Below, one piece after another: positions 50,146 through 58,523 of a stretch of 64,000 bases of DNA. Origin of the DNA: VRUE01 sp035693025 (GTDB taxonomy: Bacteria; Actinomycetota; Thermoleophilia; Solirubrobacterales; 70-9). The position numbers and the translations under genes were made by a program. Position 1 is the stretch's first letter. Each line of letters opens with the position of its first letter. The notes under the pieces were generated by a model. The model was not told the origin of the DNA. It worked only from the letters and a program-made list of their open reading frames with translations, and did no database searches. The stretch lies in contig DASSHI010000025.1 of the NCBI GenBank assembly GCA_035693025.1, positions 1-64,000 on the forward strand, given 5' to 3'.

Positions 50146-52560
50146 TTACGTCGCCCGTGGCCGCAGGGCGAGAACCACGAGGTCGTCCCGTAACTCCCCC
50201 CGGCCTCGGCGCAGCGCATCCGCGCGCAGAGCCTCGGTCATCTCGTCGAGACCGAGCTCTGACAGGGAGTCGACCATCGCCGCAAAAGAGCTCGGCTCTT
50301 CGTGCTCGGCTGGATCGCCGACCTCGAGCCAGCCATCGGTGCACAGCACCAGGGCCTCCCCGGCCTCGATCGTCGTCTCGTGACACTCAACCGAGGCCTC
50401 CTGCAGGGCGCCGAGCACCGTGCCCCCTCCGAGCAGGCGAGGGCCCGCCGGGACCAGGTGGATGGCCGGCGGGTGCCCGGCGGCGGCAAGCACCGCCTCC
50501 CACGCATCGCCCTCGCGTCGCATCCGCACCAGCTGGGTCGTGGCGAAGTCGTTGAGGCCGGTGCCCGCCAGGAGAAGCTCGTTGACGCGGGCGAGGACGT
50601 CCCTGGGGTGGTCGATCTCACGGGTCAGGCCCCTGACGGAGTGACGCACCGCAACGGAGACGCCGGCGGCGGCGCTGCCCTTGCCGGTGACGTCGCCGAG
50701 CAGGATCCAGCAACCGTCTTCGGTGGGCAGGACGTCGTAGAAGTCTCCGCCGATCTCGATCCCGCGCCCGGCAGCCTGAAAGGCCACGGAAATTTCGAGG
50801 CCCTCGATCTCGGGCGGGCGTGGAGGTCTCAGCCCGCGCTGCAGGTTGGTGGCGACCTGGTCGCGCTCCGCGTAGAGGCGGGCGTTGTCGAGAGCCATCG
50901 CGGCTCGGTCGCCCAGCTCGGCGAGGAGCTGCAGATCCGCGGTGTCGTAGCGCAGATCGGTGCTGGCGTGGAGCAGGGAGAGCGCGCCGATCGTCTTGCC
51001 GCGAGCTTTGAGGGCGACGACCGCGGCGGAGCGGTAGCCCGCATCGCTCATGAGCCGACGATGATCGTCGTTTTGGGCGATCTGGCTGACCACGCCCAGA
51101 GAAGTCAGGTCGCGCCAGACCATCGGCTGCTCCGCCTGCAGGACCTGGGCAACGGGGTGCTCCCCATCGGGATCGAGCGGCGAGGCGCGCCGAATCTCCT
51201 CCAGCCTTCGCGCGGCGTCCGGATCGGCGCCGGCGACGATGCTCTCGCCGATCCGCCCGTCCGGGCGGACGAAGTCGATTACGCAGAGCTCGGCCAACTC
51301 GGGGACGGCGGCCGCGACGATCGTGCGCGCGGTCTGCTCGGGGTCAAGCGAGGAGTCCAGGATCCGGGTCGCGCCGATGAGGAACTCCTGGGCGCGATGG
51401 CGGCGCCTTTCAGTGGTGATGTCGCGAGCGATGACCGAGGCGCCGACGACGCCGAGCAGCGGCTCTTCGATCGGGGATACCGTCAGAGCGACGTCGATCC
51501 GCGCCCGGTCTTTTCGGATGCGCTCCGTCTCGTAGGTCTCGAGGCGCTTGCCGTCGCGCACGCGCTCGAGGATCTCCTCCGGCTCGTTTCGGCGATCGGC
51601 GGGGGCAAGGAAGGAAATGTGCCGGCCGACGGCATCGGCCTCGGTGTAGCCGTAGAGCTCTTCGGCCCCTCGGTTCCAGGTGGTGACGATGCCGTCCAGG
51701 TCCTTGCTGAGCACGGCCTCCTGCGTTCCCTGCACCACCTGGGCGAGATGGTGGCGGGTGCGCTCGGCTTCGCCCCGCTCGCTTAGATCGCGCAGAAATC
51801 CCAGAAAGAGCAACGGGTCCGAATCGCTGCAGGTGACGGTCAGCTCGATGGGCACCGTCGAGCCGTCGCGGCGGACGGCGGGGAGCTCGAAGCGGCGGCC
51901 GAGCAGGACGGCCTTCCTGGTCGCCAGGTAGCGTCGCAGGCCCTGCCGGTGGCGCTCGCGCAGTCGCTCGGGGACGATCAGCTCGGCGAGCTCGCGGCCG
52001 AGCACCTCGCTGCGCCGGTACCCGAAGACTCGCTCGGCCGAATCGTTGAACTCCGTGACCCTCCCCCGCTGGTCCATGCCGATGATGCAATCCGGAGAGG
52101 AGACGAGCGCAGCCGAGCGGAACTCGGTCGCCGCCCTGGCGCTGTCCCGTAGCCGACGCTGGTCGATCAGATAGGCGAGCTGGTCGCAAAGCGCCGCCAG
52201 GGCCTCGTCGGTCCCCGCAGAGCCGGTGGCGTCACTGGAGTAGAGCTCGGCGACGGCTAACGCCTCCGCGGGCGAGCCCGATGGAACCGGCAGCGCGAGC
52301 CCGGCACTGCGCTGTTCGAGAGCCGCGGCAAAGGCATCCTCGTCCATCCCTTCGCCTCGCCAGGCCGCGATGAGCCCAGGTTTCCGCTCGCGGGCCCCGG
52401 GTTCCCAGAGGGCGCCGGCCTCGAAGTCGGACAAGCCGGCCAGGTCCTGCAGAAAGCACTTCCCGATTTCCTCGAGAGTGGCGTTCCCCCGGCTCTCGGC
52501 AAGGAGCCGGCGCTGAGCCCGGAGGTATCTCCGCAGTTCCTGGTTCCGCCGGCTCACCAT
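50146..52560 (-). CDS. PAS-GAF-SpoIIE sensor phosphatase (RsbU-like)
   Basis: An 804-residue cytoplasmic protein with a short N-terminal GAF-like region (1-140), two PAS domains (about 145-265, 270-385), a GAF domain (395-560) and a PP2C/SpoIIE phosphatase (575-804) with GGDFYDVLP and GDVTGKGSAAAGVSV. No kinase or membrane segment. Such proteins dephosphorylate STAS antagonists in response to signals, as RsbU does for SigB. ATG 52560 is 60 bp from a divergent helicase gene. It may act on the STAS protein at 38817, which is inference. Confidence 0.9.
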   Translation of the reverse strand: MVSRRNQELRRYLRAQRRLLAESRGNATLEEIGKCFLQDLAGLSDFEAGALWEPGARERKPGLIAAWRGEGMDEDAFAAALEQRSAGLALPVPSGSPAEALAVAELYSSDATGSAGTDEALAALCDQLAYLIDQRRLRDSARAATEFRSAALVSSPDCIIGMDQRGRVTEFNDSAERVFGYRRSEVLGRELAELIVPERLRERHRQGLRRYLATRKAVLLGRRFELPAVRRDGSTVPIELTVTCSDSDPLLFLGFLRDLSERGEAERTRHHLAQVVQGTQEAVLSKDLDGIVTTWNRGAEELYGYTEADAVGRHISFLAPADRRNEPEEILERVRDGKRLETYETERIRKDRARIDVALTVSPIEEPLLGVVGASVIARDITTERRRHRAQEFLIGATRILDSSLDPEQTARTIVAAAVPELAELCVIDFVRPDGRIGESIVAGADPDAARRLEEIRRASPLDPDGEHPVAQVLQAEQPMVWRDLTSLGVVSQIAQNDDHRRLMSDAGYRSAAVVALKARGKTIGALSLLHASTDLRYDTADLQLLAELGDRAAMALDNARLYAERDQVATNLQRGLRPPRPPEIEGLEISVAFQAAGRGIEIGGDFYDVLPTEDGCWILLGDVTGKGSAAAGVSVAVRHSVRGLTREIDHPRDVLARVNELLLAGTGLNDFATTQLVRMRREGDAWEAVLAAAGHPPAIHLVPAGPRLLGGGTVLGALQEASVECHETTIEAGEALVLCTDGWLEVGDPAEHEEPSSFAAMVDSLSELGLDEMTEALRADALRRGRGELRDDLVVLALRPRAT

Positions 52561-52623
52561 CCCGGGAAATTACTTGAGCTTCGAAGCCGAGAACCGCCGC
52601 CCCTCCGACCGCGGGCGACCCTA

Positions 52624-54303
52624 TTGTTGCCGCCCTTGTACGACGCCTCTCAGCACCCGATCGGCGGCGAGGCGCGTGCCGGATCGCTTCCGGATTGGCC
52701 CGATGCCCGCCCCCTCCGCTCGTGGCAGGAGGAGGCGACCGAGGCGGTGCGGGCACACTCGGCCACCAGCTTCCTGGCCTCGGCTACGCCGGCGGCCGGC
52801 AAGACCACCTTCGGCCTGCACATCGCCCACCGGATGCTGAGCGCCGGATTCGTTTCGCGAGTGGTCGTGGCCGGCCCTACCACCCACATCTGCCGCCAGT
52901 GGGCCGCCGACGCGGGCCGCTACGGCATCGACCTCGAGCCGAACAGGCCGAATTCGGACGGGCCGGAGTCGGCCGACTTCCACGGCGTCGCCGTCACCTA
53001 CCAGACGATTGCGGCGGGGCCGGATACGCACCGGCTCGCCGCCGGCCGCCGTCCGACCCTGCTGATCGCCGACGAGCCGCACCACATGGGCGACCAGGCA
53101 GCCTGGGGCCTGCAGACCCGCAGGGCCTTCGACGGCGCCCGCTTCCGGCTGCTTCTCTCGGGCACGCCCTTCCGCTCAGACAACTCGGCGATTCCCTGGG
53201 TCACCTACGACGAGGACGGCCTCAGCCGGGCCGACTACGTCTACGGCTACCCGCAGGCGCTGGTCGACCGGGTATGCCGGCCGATCGCCTTCCTGCCCTA
53301 CGACGGCGAGATGGAATGGGTCTCGGACGGCCGCCTGCGCAGCGCCGACTTCGACCTCGTCCTGCCGGCGGCGGAGGCGGCCCGGCGCCTGCGCACCGCG
53401 CTCAGCCCGGAGGGGGAGTGGATGGCGGAGGTGCTGCGCGACGGCGACGCCAGGCTGAGCGAGGTGCGCGCCGACGGGCACCCCGACGCGGGCGGCCTGG
53501 TGATCGCCTCCGACCAGGATCACGCGCGGGCGATCGCGGCCCGGCTCGAGTCGGTCGCTGGGGAGCGACCCGAGCTGGTGATGAGCGACGAGCCGGGCGC
53601 CAGCCGGCGAATTGCCGATTTCGCCTCGTCGGGCCGGCGCTGGCTGGTCTCGGTGCTGATGGTCTCCGAGGGCGTCGACATTGCACGCTTGCGGGTCGGC
53701 GTCTATGCGACCGCCGCCCGGACCGAGCTCTTCTTCCGCCAGGTCGTCGGTCGCTTCATCCGCACCACCCCGGAGCCGCGTCGCCAGATGAGCTACCTGC
53801 TGATGCCGGCCGACCCGCGGCTGAAGGCGCTCGCCCACGAGATCGAGCTCGAGCGCCGCCACGCGCTCGAGCTCTCCCTCGATGCCGAGGAGGAAGAGGG
53901 CGAGATGGTCGACGCCGAGCCGGAGCGCGGACAGGGCGACGGCTTCGCCGCACTGAGCTCAGGCGACGCCGAGCTCGACGAGACGATCATGAGCGGCACC
54001 GCGCTGCAGCTCTTCCCGACCGAGGACCCCGAGCCGCAGCCGAAGCAGGCGACCCCCTCCCCCGGTCGGAAGACAGCACCCGAGAATCCCGAGACCGAGC
54101 GGGAGTCGGCCTACGCGGCTCGGGAGCGGCTGCGCGCCGAGCGCAGGCGCCTCGTCGGGGACATCGCCCGCCGCACCAATAAGTCGCATCGCGAGATCCA
54201 GGCCCGCATCAACCGCGCCACTCGGGTGCGCTCGGTCGCCAGCGCCACTATCGAGCAGCTGGAGCGCGGCAATGCGATGCTGCGCCGCGAGCTTTGGGGA
54301 TGA
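52624..54303 (+). CDS. SF2 DEAD/DEAH-type helicase
   Basis: A 559-residue helicase. Motif I-like ATPAAGKTTFGLHI (about 55), motif II DEPHH (normally DExH), motif III SGTPFRS, and C-terminal motifs LMVSEGVDIARL and FFRQVVGRFIRT (arginine finger region) are present. The N-terminal WQEEATEAVRAH is a Q-motif-like start. After residue 410 the protein is acidic and low complexity, then basic and helical with an HTH-like end. It starts at TTG 52624. Relatives occur with restriction or repair systems, but no nuclease or methylase is adjacent, so a stand-alone repair or remodelling role is equally possible. Confidence 0.85.
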   Translation: MLPPLYDASQHPIGGEARAGSLPDWPDARPLRSWQEEATEAVRAHSATSFLASATPAAGKTTFGLHIAHRMLSAGFVSRVVVAGPTTHICRQWAADAGRYGIDLEPNRPNSDGPESADFHGVAVTYQTIAAGPDTHRLAAGRRPTLLIADEPHHMGDQAAWGLQTRRAFDGARFRLLLSGTPFRSDNSAIPWVTYDEDGLSRADYVYGYPQALVDRVCRPIAFLPYDGEMEWVSDGRLRSADFDLVLPAAEAARRLRTALSPEGEWMAEVLRDGDARLSEVRADGHPDAGGLVIASDQDHARAIAARLESVAGERPELVMSDEPGASRRIADFASSGRRWLVSVLMVSEGVDIARLRVGVYATAARTELFFRQVVGRFIRTTPEPRRQMSYLLMPADPRLKALAHEIELERRHALELSLDAEEEEGEMVDAEPERGQGDGFAALSSGDAELDETIMSGTALQLFPTEDPEPQPKQATPSPGRKTAPENPETERESAYAARERLRAERRRLVGDIARRTNKSHREIQARINRATRVRSVASATIEQLERGNAMLRRELWG

Positions 54304-54358
54304 GGCTCTCTTTCACCCCTCAAATCGCAGCGGAAACCGCCCGCGGCGCCCCCGGGAC

Positions 54359-54383
54359 GTTTGTCGCTCCTAGTAACGGGAAG
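54359..54383 (+). promoter_or_regulatory. possible SigB/SigF-like promoter for the 54428 gene
   Basis: GTTT (54359-54362), 15-bp spacer, GGGAAG (54378-54383), 44 bp upstream of the ATG. The -10 matches GGG only partly, so confidence is moderate. Confidence 0.4.
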
Positions 54384-54427
54384 CTTTCTCGTTGGGAAGA
54401 GAAATCGCGTCAGCGAGGAGAGGGAAG

Positions 54428-55552
54428 ATGGCCGAGCAGACGAAGCGCAAACGGTCCAAATCGAAATCGAAGCCTTCCGCGAGCAAACGGGTCCGGCAGC
54501 GCAGCGAGGGCAGCGGCCACAACAAAAGCCCGACTCCGCGGAAGCAGAGCTCGACGGGCGGCGAGCGACAGAGCAAGATCCGCAACCAGGGCCAGGACAA
54601 AACCGCGCCGGAGCGTATGTATGAGGACTACACGATCATCGATCCGGGCGAAATCAGCGATACCGACGAGCCCGACGTCATCGTCGACATTCCCGTCGTC
54701 AAGGTCGACGAGATCCATTTCGAGCTCGACGATCTCGAGGCGCGGGTCTCGCTGCACGCAGAGGTGCTCGACCTGGTCAAGCTGAGCGTAGGCGTGCACG
54801 TCGAGCTCGGCAAGGTCGAACTCGACATCAAAGGCGTCGAAGCGCAGGCCCTGCTGCGGGCACGGCTCGACCACGTCACCGCGATCGTCGACCGGGTCCT
54901 GACCACGCTCGACCGCAACCCTGAGGTGCTGCAGAGCATCGCGCACACGCTCGAACCTGTGGGCGAAGGGGCAGGCAAAGCGGTTGGCGAAGTCGGCGAG
55001 GGCGCGAACAAAGCCGTCGGTCAGATCGGCGAAGGGGCCGGCAGCGCGGTCGAAGACGTCGGCGAGGGCGCCGAGGGCGCGGTCAAAGATGTCGGGGAAG
55101 GCGCGGGCGGCGCGGTCAAAGACGTCGGCGGTGGCGCCGGCAAAGCAGTCGGCCAAGTCGGCGAAGGAGCTAACCAGGCGTTGGGGCAGCTCGGCGCGGT
55201 CGGCCAGCTCGCCGGAGGCGGTGGAGGCGGCAACGGCGGTGAAGGAAATGGTGGCGGCAACGGAGGCGAGGGCGTCTCCGGTGGCCAAATCGCCAAACAG
55301 GTCGCGAAGCTCCTCGCCAAGGAAGTGGCCGCCGCGGCCGGCGACGAGGCGAAAGAGCTTGGACTTGCTGCTTCACACAAGGCGATGGAGCTGGGTGAGC
55401 GGCGGCGCCAGAAGCGGGCGGCGAAACACAACGCTACCGAGGCGGCGCTGCGCAAGACCGAGGAGTTCGGGCTCGACATCGACGACATCGAAGGCACCGG
55501 CGCCGAAGGCCGGGTCACCGTCCATGACGTCGAGAAGGCGGCTGCCGGATGA
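54428..55552 (+). CDS. unknown protein with 11-residue Gly/Ala/Val repeats and PSBD-like C-terminus
   Basis: A 374-residue protein of unusual layout. Residues 1-60 are basic (Lys/Arg/Ser). Residues 85-175 form a conserved alternating hydrophobic region (IVDIPVVKVDEIHFELDDLE then LDHVTAIVDRVLTTLDRNPE). Residues 178-254 are seven 11-residue repeats of the VGEGAxxAVxx type. A Gly/Asn-rich linker follows, and the last ~38 residues (RKTEEFGLDIDDIEGTGAEG) resemble the peripheral-subunit-binding domain of 2-oxoacid dehydrogenase E2. No signal peptide or transmembrane helix. ATG 54428 has AGGGAAG upstream. The following 82-residue gene is coupled. Function unknown; a scaffold or granule protein is a guess. 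Confidence 0.8.
   Translation: MAEQTKRKRSKSKSKPSASKRVRQRSEGSGHNKSPTPRKQSSTGGERQSKIRNQGQDKTAPERMYEDYTIIDPGEISDTDEPDVIVDIPVVKVDEIHFELDDLEARVSLHAEVLDLVKLSVGVHVELGKVELDIKGVEAQALLRARLDHVTAIVDRVLTTLDRNPEVLQSIAHTLEPVGEGAGKAVGEVGEGANKAVGQIGEGAGSAVEDVGEGAEGAVKDVGEGAGGAVKDVGGGAGKAVGQVGEGANQALGQLGAVGQLAGGGGGGNGGEGNGGGNGGEGVSGGQIAKQVAKLLAKEVAAAAGDEAKELGLAASHKAMELGERRRQKRAAKHNATEAALRKTEEFGLDIDDIEGTGAEGRVTVHDVEKAAAG
54959..55189 (+). repeat. seven 33-bp coding tandem repeats
   Basis: Seven degenerate 33-bp units encode residues 178-254 of the preceding protein (VGEGAxxAVxx). Units differ mostly at the xx positions. They are in frame and part of the protein, and may vary in copy number between strains. Confidence 0.85.
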
Positions 55553-55797
55553 GCGGCCGTCGTCCCGACCTCGACTTCCGCACCTCGGTCAAGGCGAAGG
55601 AGCTGACCTTTGGCCGGGTCCCCGAGAAGAAGGTCCGCTACTACGGTGAACCCGATCACGAAACCGAGGTCGAGGTGGAGCGGGAGAACATCCCGGAGGA
55701 ACCGGAGGCCGGCGTCACCTATCGCGACGTCAAGGTGAACTGGTCGGTTCTGCAGCGCATCGTCCATCCGACCGACGGAGAAGACGACGGACAATGA
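55549..55797 (+). CDS. 82-residue conserved-looking protein coupled to the repeat protein
   Basis: An 82-residue acidic/basic mixed protein (MSGRRPDLDFRTSVKAKELT start; VRYYGEPDHETEVEVERENI and GVTYRDVKVNW later). ATG overlaps the stop of the repeat protein (ATGA), so the two are made together and may interact. No family recognised, no membrane segment. Confidence 0.65.
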   Translation: MSGRRPDLDFRTSVKAKELTFGRVPEKKVRYYGEPDHETEVEVERENIPEEPEAGVTYRDVKVNWSVLQRIVHPTDGEDDGQ

Positions 55798-55881
55798 GAT
55801 CCGCCTACGCAACCGGCAGCGGCCGTAGGCGAGTATGCGAGACCAGCGGCACTCGCTGCCATCGACGGTCCCTGGAAGCCG

Positions 55882-55989
55882 CTACTCCTCGGCGGCCAAG
55901 GTCCGCGCATACGAGGTGCCGAGGGTGACCCAGCGCTTCAGCAGATCCTCCGTCTCGGCGAGTAGCTCGTCGAAGGCCACGTCGCGCAT
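55882..55989 (-). CDS. possible 35-residue ORF downstream of SRPBCC gene
   Basis: A 35-codon ORF (MRDVAFDELLAETEDLLKRW then TLGTSYARTLAAEE) in the 55798-56001 interval, 12 bp after the SRPBCC stop on the same strand. It would be one amphipathic helix. The ribosome site is weak. It could be a real small protein or chance; nothing else is seen in this interval. Confidence 0.3.
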   Translation of the reverse strand: MRDVAFDELLAETEDLLKRWVTLGTSYARTLAAEE

Positions 55990-56001
55990 TATTGCCGTGG
56001 C

Positions 56002-56439
56002 TCAGCTCCAGCGGCTCATCTCGCCGGCGGGATAGGCGGCGAACCGGCCGCTCTCGGCGCCCGACTTGAGGCTCGCCAGGTAGGAGCCCCAGTTGGTGCT
56101 GCAGCCGTGCATGAACTCATTTGCCTCCTGCCAGCCGGCGTGCGTGAAAAGCAGGGTCGTGCCCCCGTCGGGGCGCTCGGCCAGGGCGAACGTGACCGTC
56201 GTGCCGATCCAGTCCTCAGGCCCGGCGCTGACCCGCCAGACGATTCGTCCGGGCGTGTCCTCGAGCACGTCGAAGGCCGCGGCCGGGTCGCCGTCGGAGA
56301 AGTAGATCTCCAGCCTGGATCCGTCTGCGGTGTTCGGGTGGCCGGTCCACCAGCGCTCGACGCCCTCGGCGGTGGCGATCAGCTCATGGACCCGCTCGCG
56401 CGGGGCGTCGATCGTGAAGCGGTGCGGGATGTCGGGCAT
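56002..56439 (-). CDS. SRPBCC (AHSA1-like) domain protein
   Basis: A 145-residue START/Bet v1-fold protein of the activator-of-Hsp90 (AHSA1) group: HRFTIDAPRERVHELIATAE at the start, GVERWWTG, then LFTHAGWQE. These proteins bind small hydrophobic ligands. ATG 56439 has a perfect AAGGAGG. It is downstream of the ECF42-type sigma gene on the same strand; SRPBCC and DGPF proteins frequently accompany such sigma factors. Confidence 0.85.
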   Translation of the reverse strand: MPDIPHRFTIDAPRERVHELIATAEGVERWWTGHPNTADGSRLEIYFSDGDPAAAFDVLEDTPGRIVWRVSAGPEDWIGTTVTFALAERPDGGTTLLFTHAGWQEANEFMHGCSTNWGSYLASLKSGAESGRFAAYPAGEMSRWS

Positions 56440-56511
56440 GGTGCCTCCTTGGGTTGGTTTCGCCTACTTGACGAACGGCAACGCCGGAGACGGACAGTCC
56501 TGCGCCAACCG

Positions 56512-57696
56512 CTATTCGCCAGATCGCGAGAGCTCGGAGATCCGCATCGTGAGGAAATCGCGCTCGGGGCCGTGATCGCTCAACTCCAGGGCGCGCTCGT
56601 AGGCGGCTCGCGCCTCTCCCCCATGCCCCAGCCGTCCCAAAAGCGAGGCGCGAGTCGAGTGGAAGTAGCGGTAGTCGGCGAGCTCCAGTGAATCGAGAAT
56701 CGCAAGGCCGGCTTCGGGCCCCTCGACCTCGGCGACCGCGACCGCGCGATTCACCTCGACCACGGGCGAGTTGGTGAGGCGGCTGAGCGCCGCGTAGAGG
56801 AGGGCGATCTGCCTCCAATCCCGCGGCTCGGAGATGTGGAGATCGGCGATCGCCGCCTGCAGCGTGTAGGGGGCCGCTCCGCCGAGCGCGACCGCGCGCT
56901 CGAGCAGCGCTCGGCCTTCGCCGATCAGCTCCTGGTTCCAGGTGGAGCGATCCTGCTCGTCGAGCGGCACCAGGCGGCCATCGCGGAAGCGCGCCTCGCG
57001 GCGTGAGTCGTTGATCAGCATCAGGGCCATCAGCGCCAGCGCCTCGGGCTCGTCGGGCATCAGCGCCGCCAGGACCCGGCCCAACCGGATCGCCTCGGAA
57101 GCCAGCTCTCCACGACCGGCGCCCCAACCCTGGTTGAAGATCAGGTAGATCACGGACAGCACCGCGTCGAGGCGGTCGGGCAGCGCGTTGGCGGACGGCA
57201 CCGCGAAGGGGATGCCCGCCGTTCGGATCTTGCGCTTGGCCCGGCTGAGCCGCTTGCTCATCGTCTCGAACGGCACCAGAAACGCCTGGGCGACCTCCTC
57301 GGTCGAGAGCCCCCCGAGCGTGCGCAGGGTCAGGGCGACCTGTGCCTCCCGCGCCAGCGCCGGGTGACAGCAGGTGAAGACGAGCTCCAGGCGCTCGTCG
57401 GGCAACGGTGCGGTTTCAGCCACCCACTCCCCCTCTGGCTCGCGCAGCTCGTGGCGCAGCTGCTCGGCCTTGAGCGCCAGGGTTCGCTCCCGCCGGATCC
57501 GGTCGATCGCCCGGTTGCGCGCCGTGGCGACCAGCCACCCGGTCGGGTTCGCCGGCTCGCCCTCGAGCGGCCAGCGCTCCGCGGCGATCGCGAAGGCCTC
57601 CTGGGCCGCGTCCTCCGCGAGCTCGATGTCCCCGAGGATGCCGACCAGCGTCGCGAGCACCCGGCCCCACTGATCGCGAAAGGCCTCCTCAAGCAC
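56512..57696 (-). CDS. ECF42-type RNA polymerase sigma factor with C-terminal helical domain
   Basis: A 394-residue sigma factor. Region 2 (about 10-75) contains EDAAQEAFAIAAERWP and PTGWLVATARNRAIDRIRRE. Region 4 (about 105-160) has LTLRTLGGLSTEEVAQAFLV and MSKRLSRAKRKIR. A ~220-residue TPR-like C-terminal extension with NQGWGAGRGELASEAIRLGR is the hallmark of this group. GTG 57696 is the start. The gene overlaps the DGPF gene by 8 bp, the standard partner of ECF42. It probably controls this small cluster; the signal is unknown. Confidence 0.9.
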   Translation of the reverse strand: MLEEAFRDQWGRVLATLVGILGDIELAEDAAQEAFAIAAERWPLEGEPANPTGWLVATARNRAIDRIRRERTLALKAEQLRHELREPEGEWVAETAPLPDERLELVFTCCHPALAREAQVALTLRTLGGLSTEEVAQAFLVPFETMSKRLSRAKRKIRTAGIPFAVPSANALPDRLDAVLSVIYLIFNQGWGAGRGELASEAIRLGRVLAALMPDEPEALALMALMLINDSRREARFRDGRLVPLDEQDRSTWNQELIGEGRALLERAVALGGAAPYTLQAAIADLHISEPRDWRQIALLYAALSRLTNSPVVEVNRAVAVAEVEGPEAGLAILDSLELADYRYFHSTRASLLGRLGHGGEARAAYERALELSDHGPERDFLTMRISELSRSGE

Positions 57697-58033
57697 CCCC
57701 GAGCTCCTGCTCGAAGACCGGGCGAACCTCGATCGCCGCCGAGAGACCCAGCTCCTGGAGCTCGGTGGCTACGGCGAGGGCCCCGTCGAGATCGTCGGCC
57801 TCGACGATGATCAATCCGCCGAGAAACTCCTTGCTGTCGACAAAGGGACCGTCGGTCAGGAGCGTTTCCTTCGCCTCTCCCGTCACGGTCGTCGCCGAGT
57901 CGGCAGTCTCGAGTCGCATCCACCCCGATACCTCCGGCCTCTCCAACACGGCGGCGATACCTGGATGCATCTCATCCGATTTGGTCTCCCGAGGCTCCCG
58001 CCTCTTGCCGTAAACCAACAATGCGTATTTCAT
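57689..58033 (-). CDS. YCII-related (DGPF) protein, ECF42 partner
   Basis: A 114-residue protein with the DGPF motif (TDGPFVDSKEFLGG) and a dimeric alpha-beta fold typical of YciI-like proteins. It begins MKYALLVYG. In other actinobacteria DGPF genes are direct targets of ECF42 sigma factors. ATG 58033 follows an AAGGGAGA. It is divergent from the MerR-TOBE gene, with a ~97-bp gap holding the promoters. Confidence 0.88.
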   Translation of the reverse strand: MKYALLVYGKRREPRETKSDEMHPGIAAVLERPEVSGWMRLETADSATTVTGEAKETLLTDGPFVDSKEFLGGLIIVEADDLDGALAVATELQELGLSAAIEVRPVFEQELGGA

Positions 58034-58130
58034 CCCTCTCCCTTCGAGCACGACATTCCATGAACAACTATCCGACCAAAGGCATCGGTGAGTTAGCATT
58101 CGATGATTCTGCTTATGTAGTGCCTAGGCA

Positions 58131-58523
58131 ATGACGAACACGCTCAGCATCGGAGAGGCGGCGAAACAGCTCGGGGTCAGCGCCGACACCCTGCGGCGAT
58201 GGGACCGGGTGGGGAAGCTGCGTACGAGCCGCGACTCGCGCAATCGCCGCCGCGTGGCGGTGGCCGAGGTCGAGCGATTGCGCGGCTCGCCCGAGCGGCA
58301 CGCGACCGGCGACGAGCTCTCGGCCCGCAACCGCTTCGCCGGCGTCGTCCGCTCGGTCGAGGCCGACGGCGTGATGGCTCTGGTCGAGATCCAGGCCGGT
58401 CCGCATCTGGTGACCGCGGCGATCACTCGCGATTCGGTCGAGGAGCTCGGCCTGGCGCCGGGCGTGGCCGCCACCGCGACCGTCAAGGCGACCAGCGTGA
58501 TGGTCCAGCGGGGGACCGAGTGA
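58131..58523 (+). CDS. MerR-type HTH plus TOBE domain protein (molybdate-responsive regulator)
   Basis: A 130-residue protein: an N-terminal MerR/excisionase-like HTH (SIGEAAKQLGVSADTLRRWD then GKLRTSRDSRNRRRV, residues 5-50) and a single TOBE (Mop-like) domain (residues 65-128; SARNRFAGVVRSVEADGVMA). TOBE domains bind molybdate/tungstate, so this probably senses oxyanion and controls the coupled modABC genes (GTGA overlap with modA). Oligomerisation would be needed to form full Mop sites. Confidence 0.85.
   Translation: MTNTLSIGEAAKQLGVSADTLRRWDRVGKLRTSRDSRNRRRVAVAEVERLRGSPERHATGDELSARNRFAGVVRSVEADGVMALVEIQAGPHLVTAAITRDSVEELGLAPGVAATATVKATSVMVQRGTE

Noticed and set aside
54959..55189. CRISPR-like tandem array
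   Set aside because: Units are contiguous, in frame and without unique spacers; they encode protein repeats.
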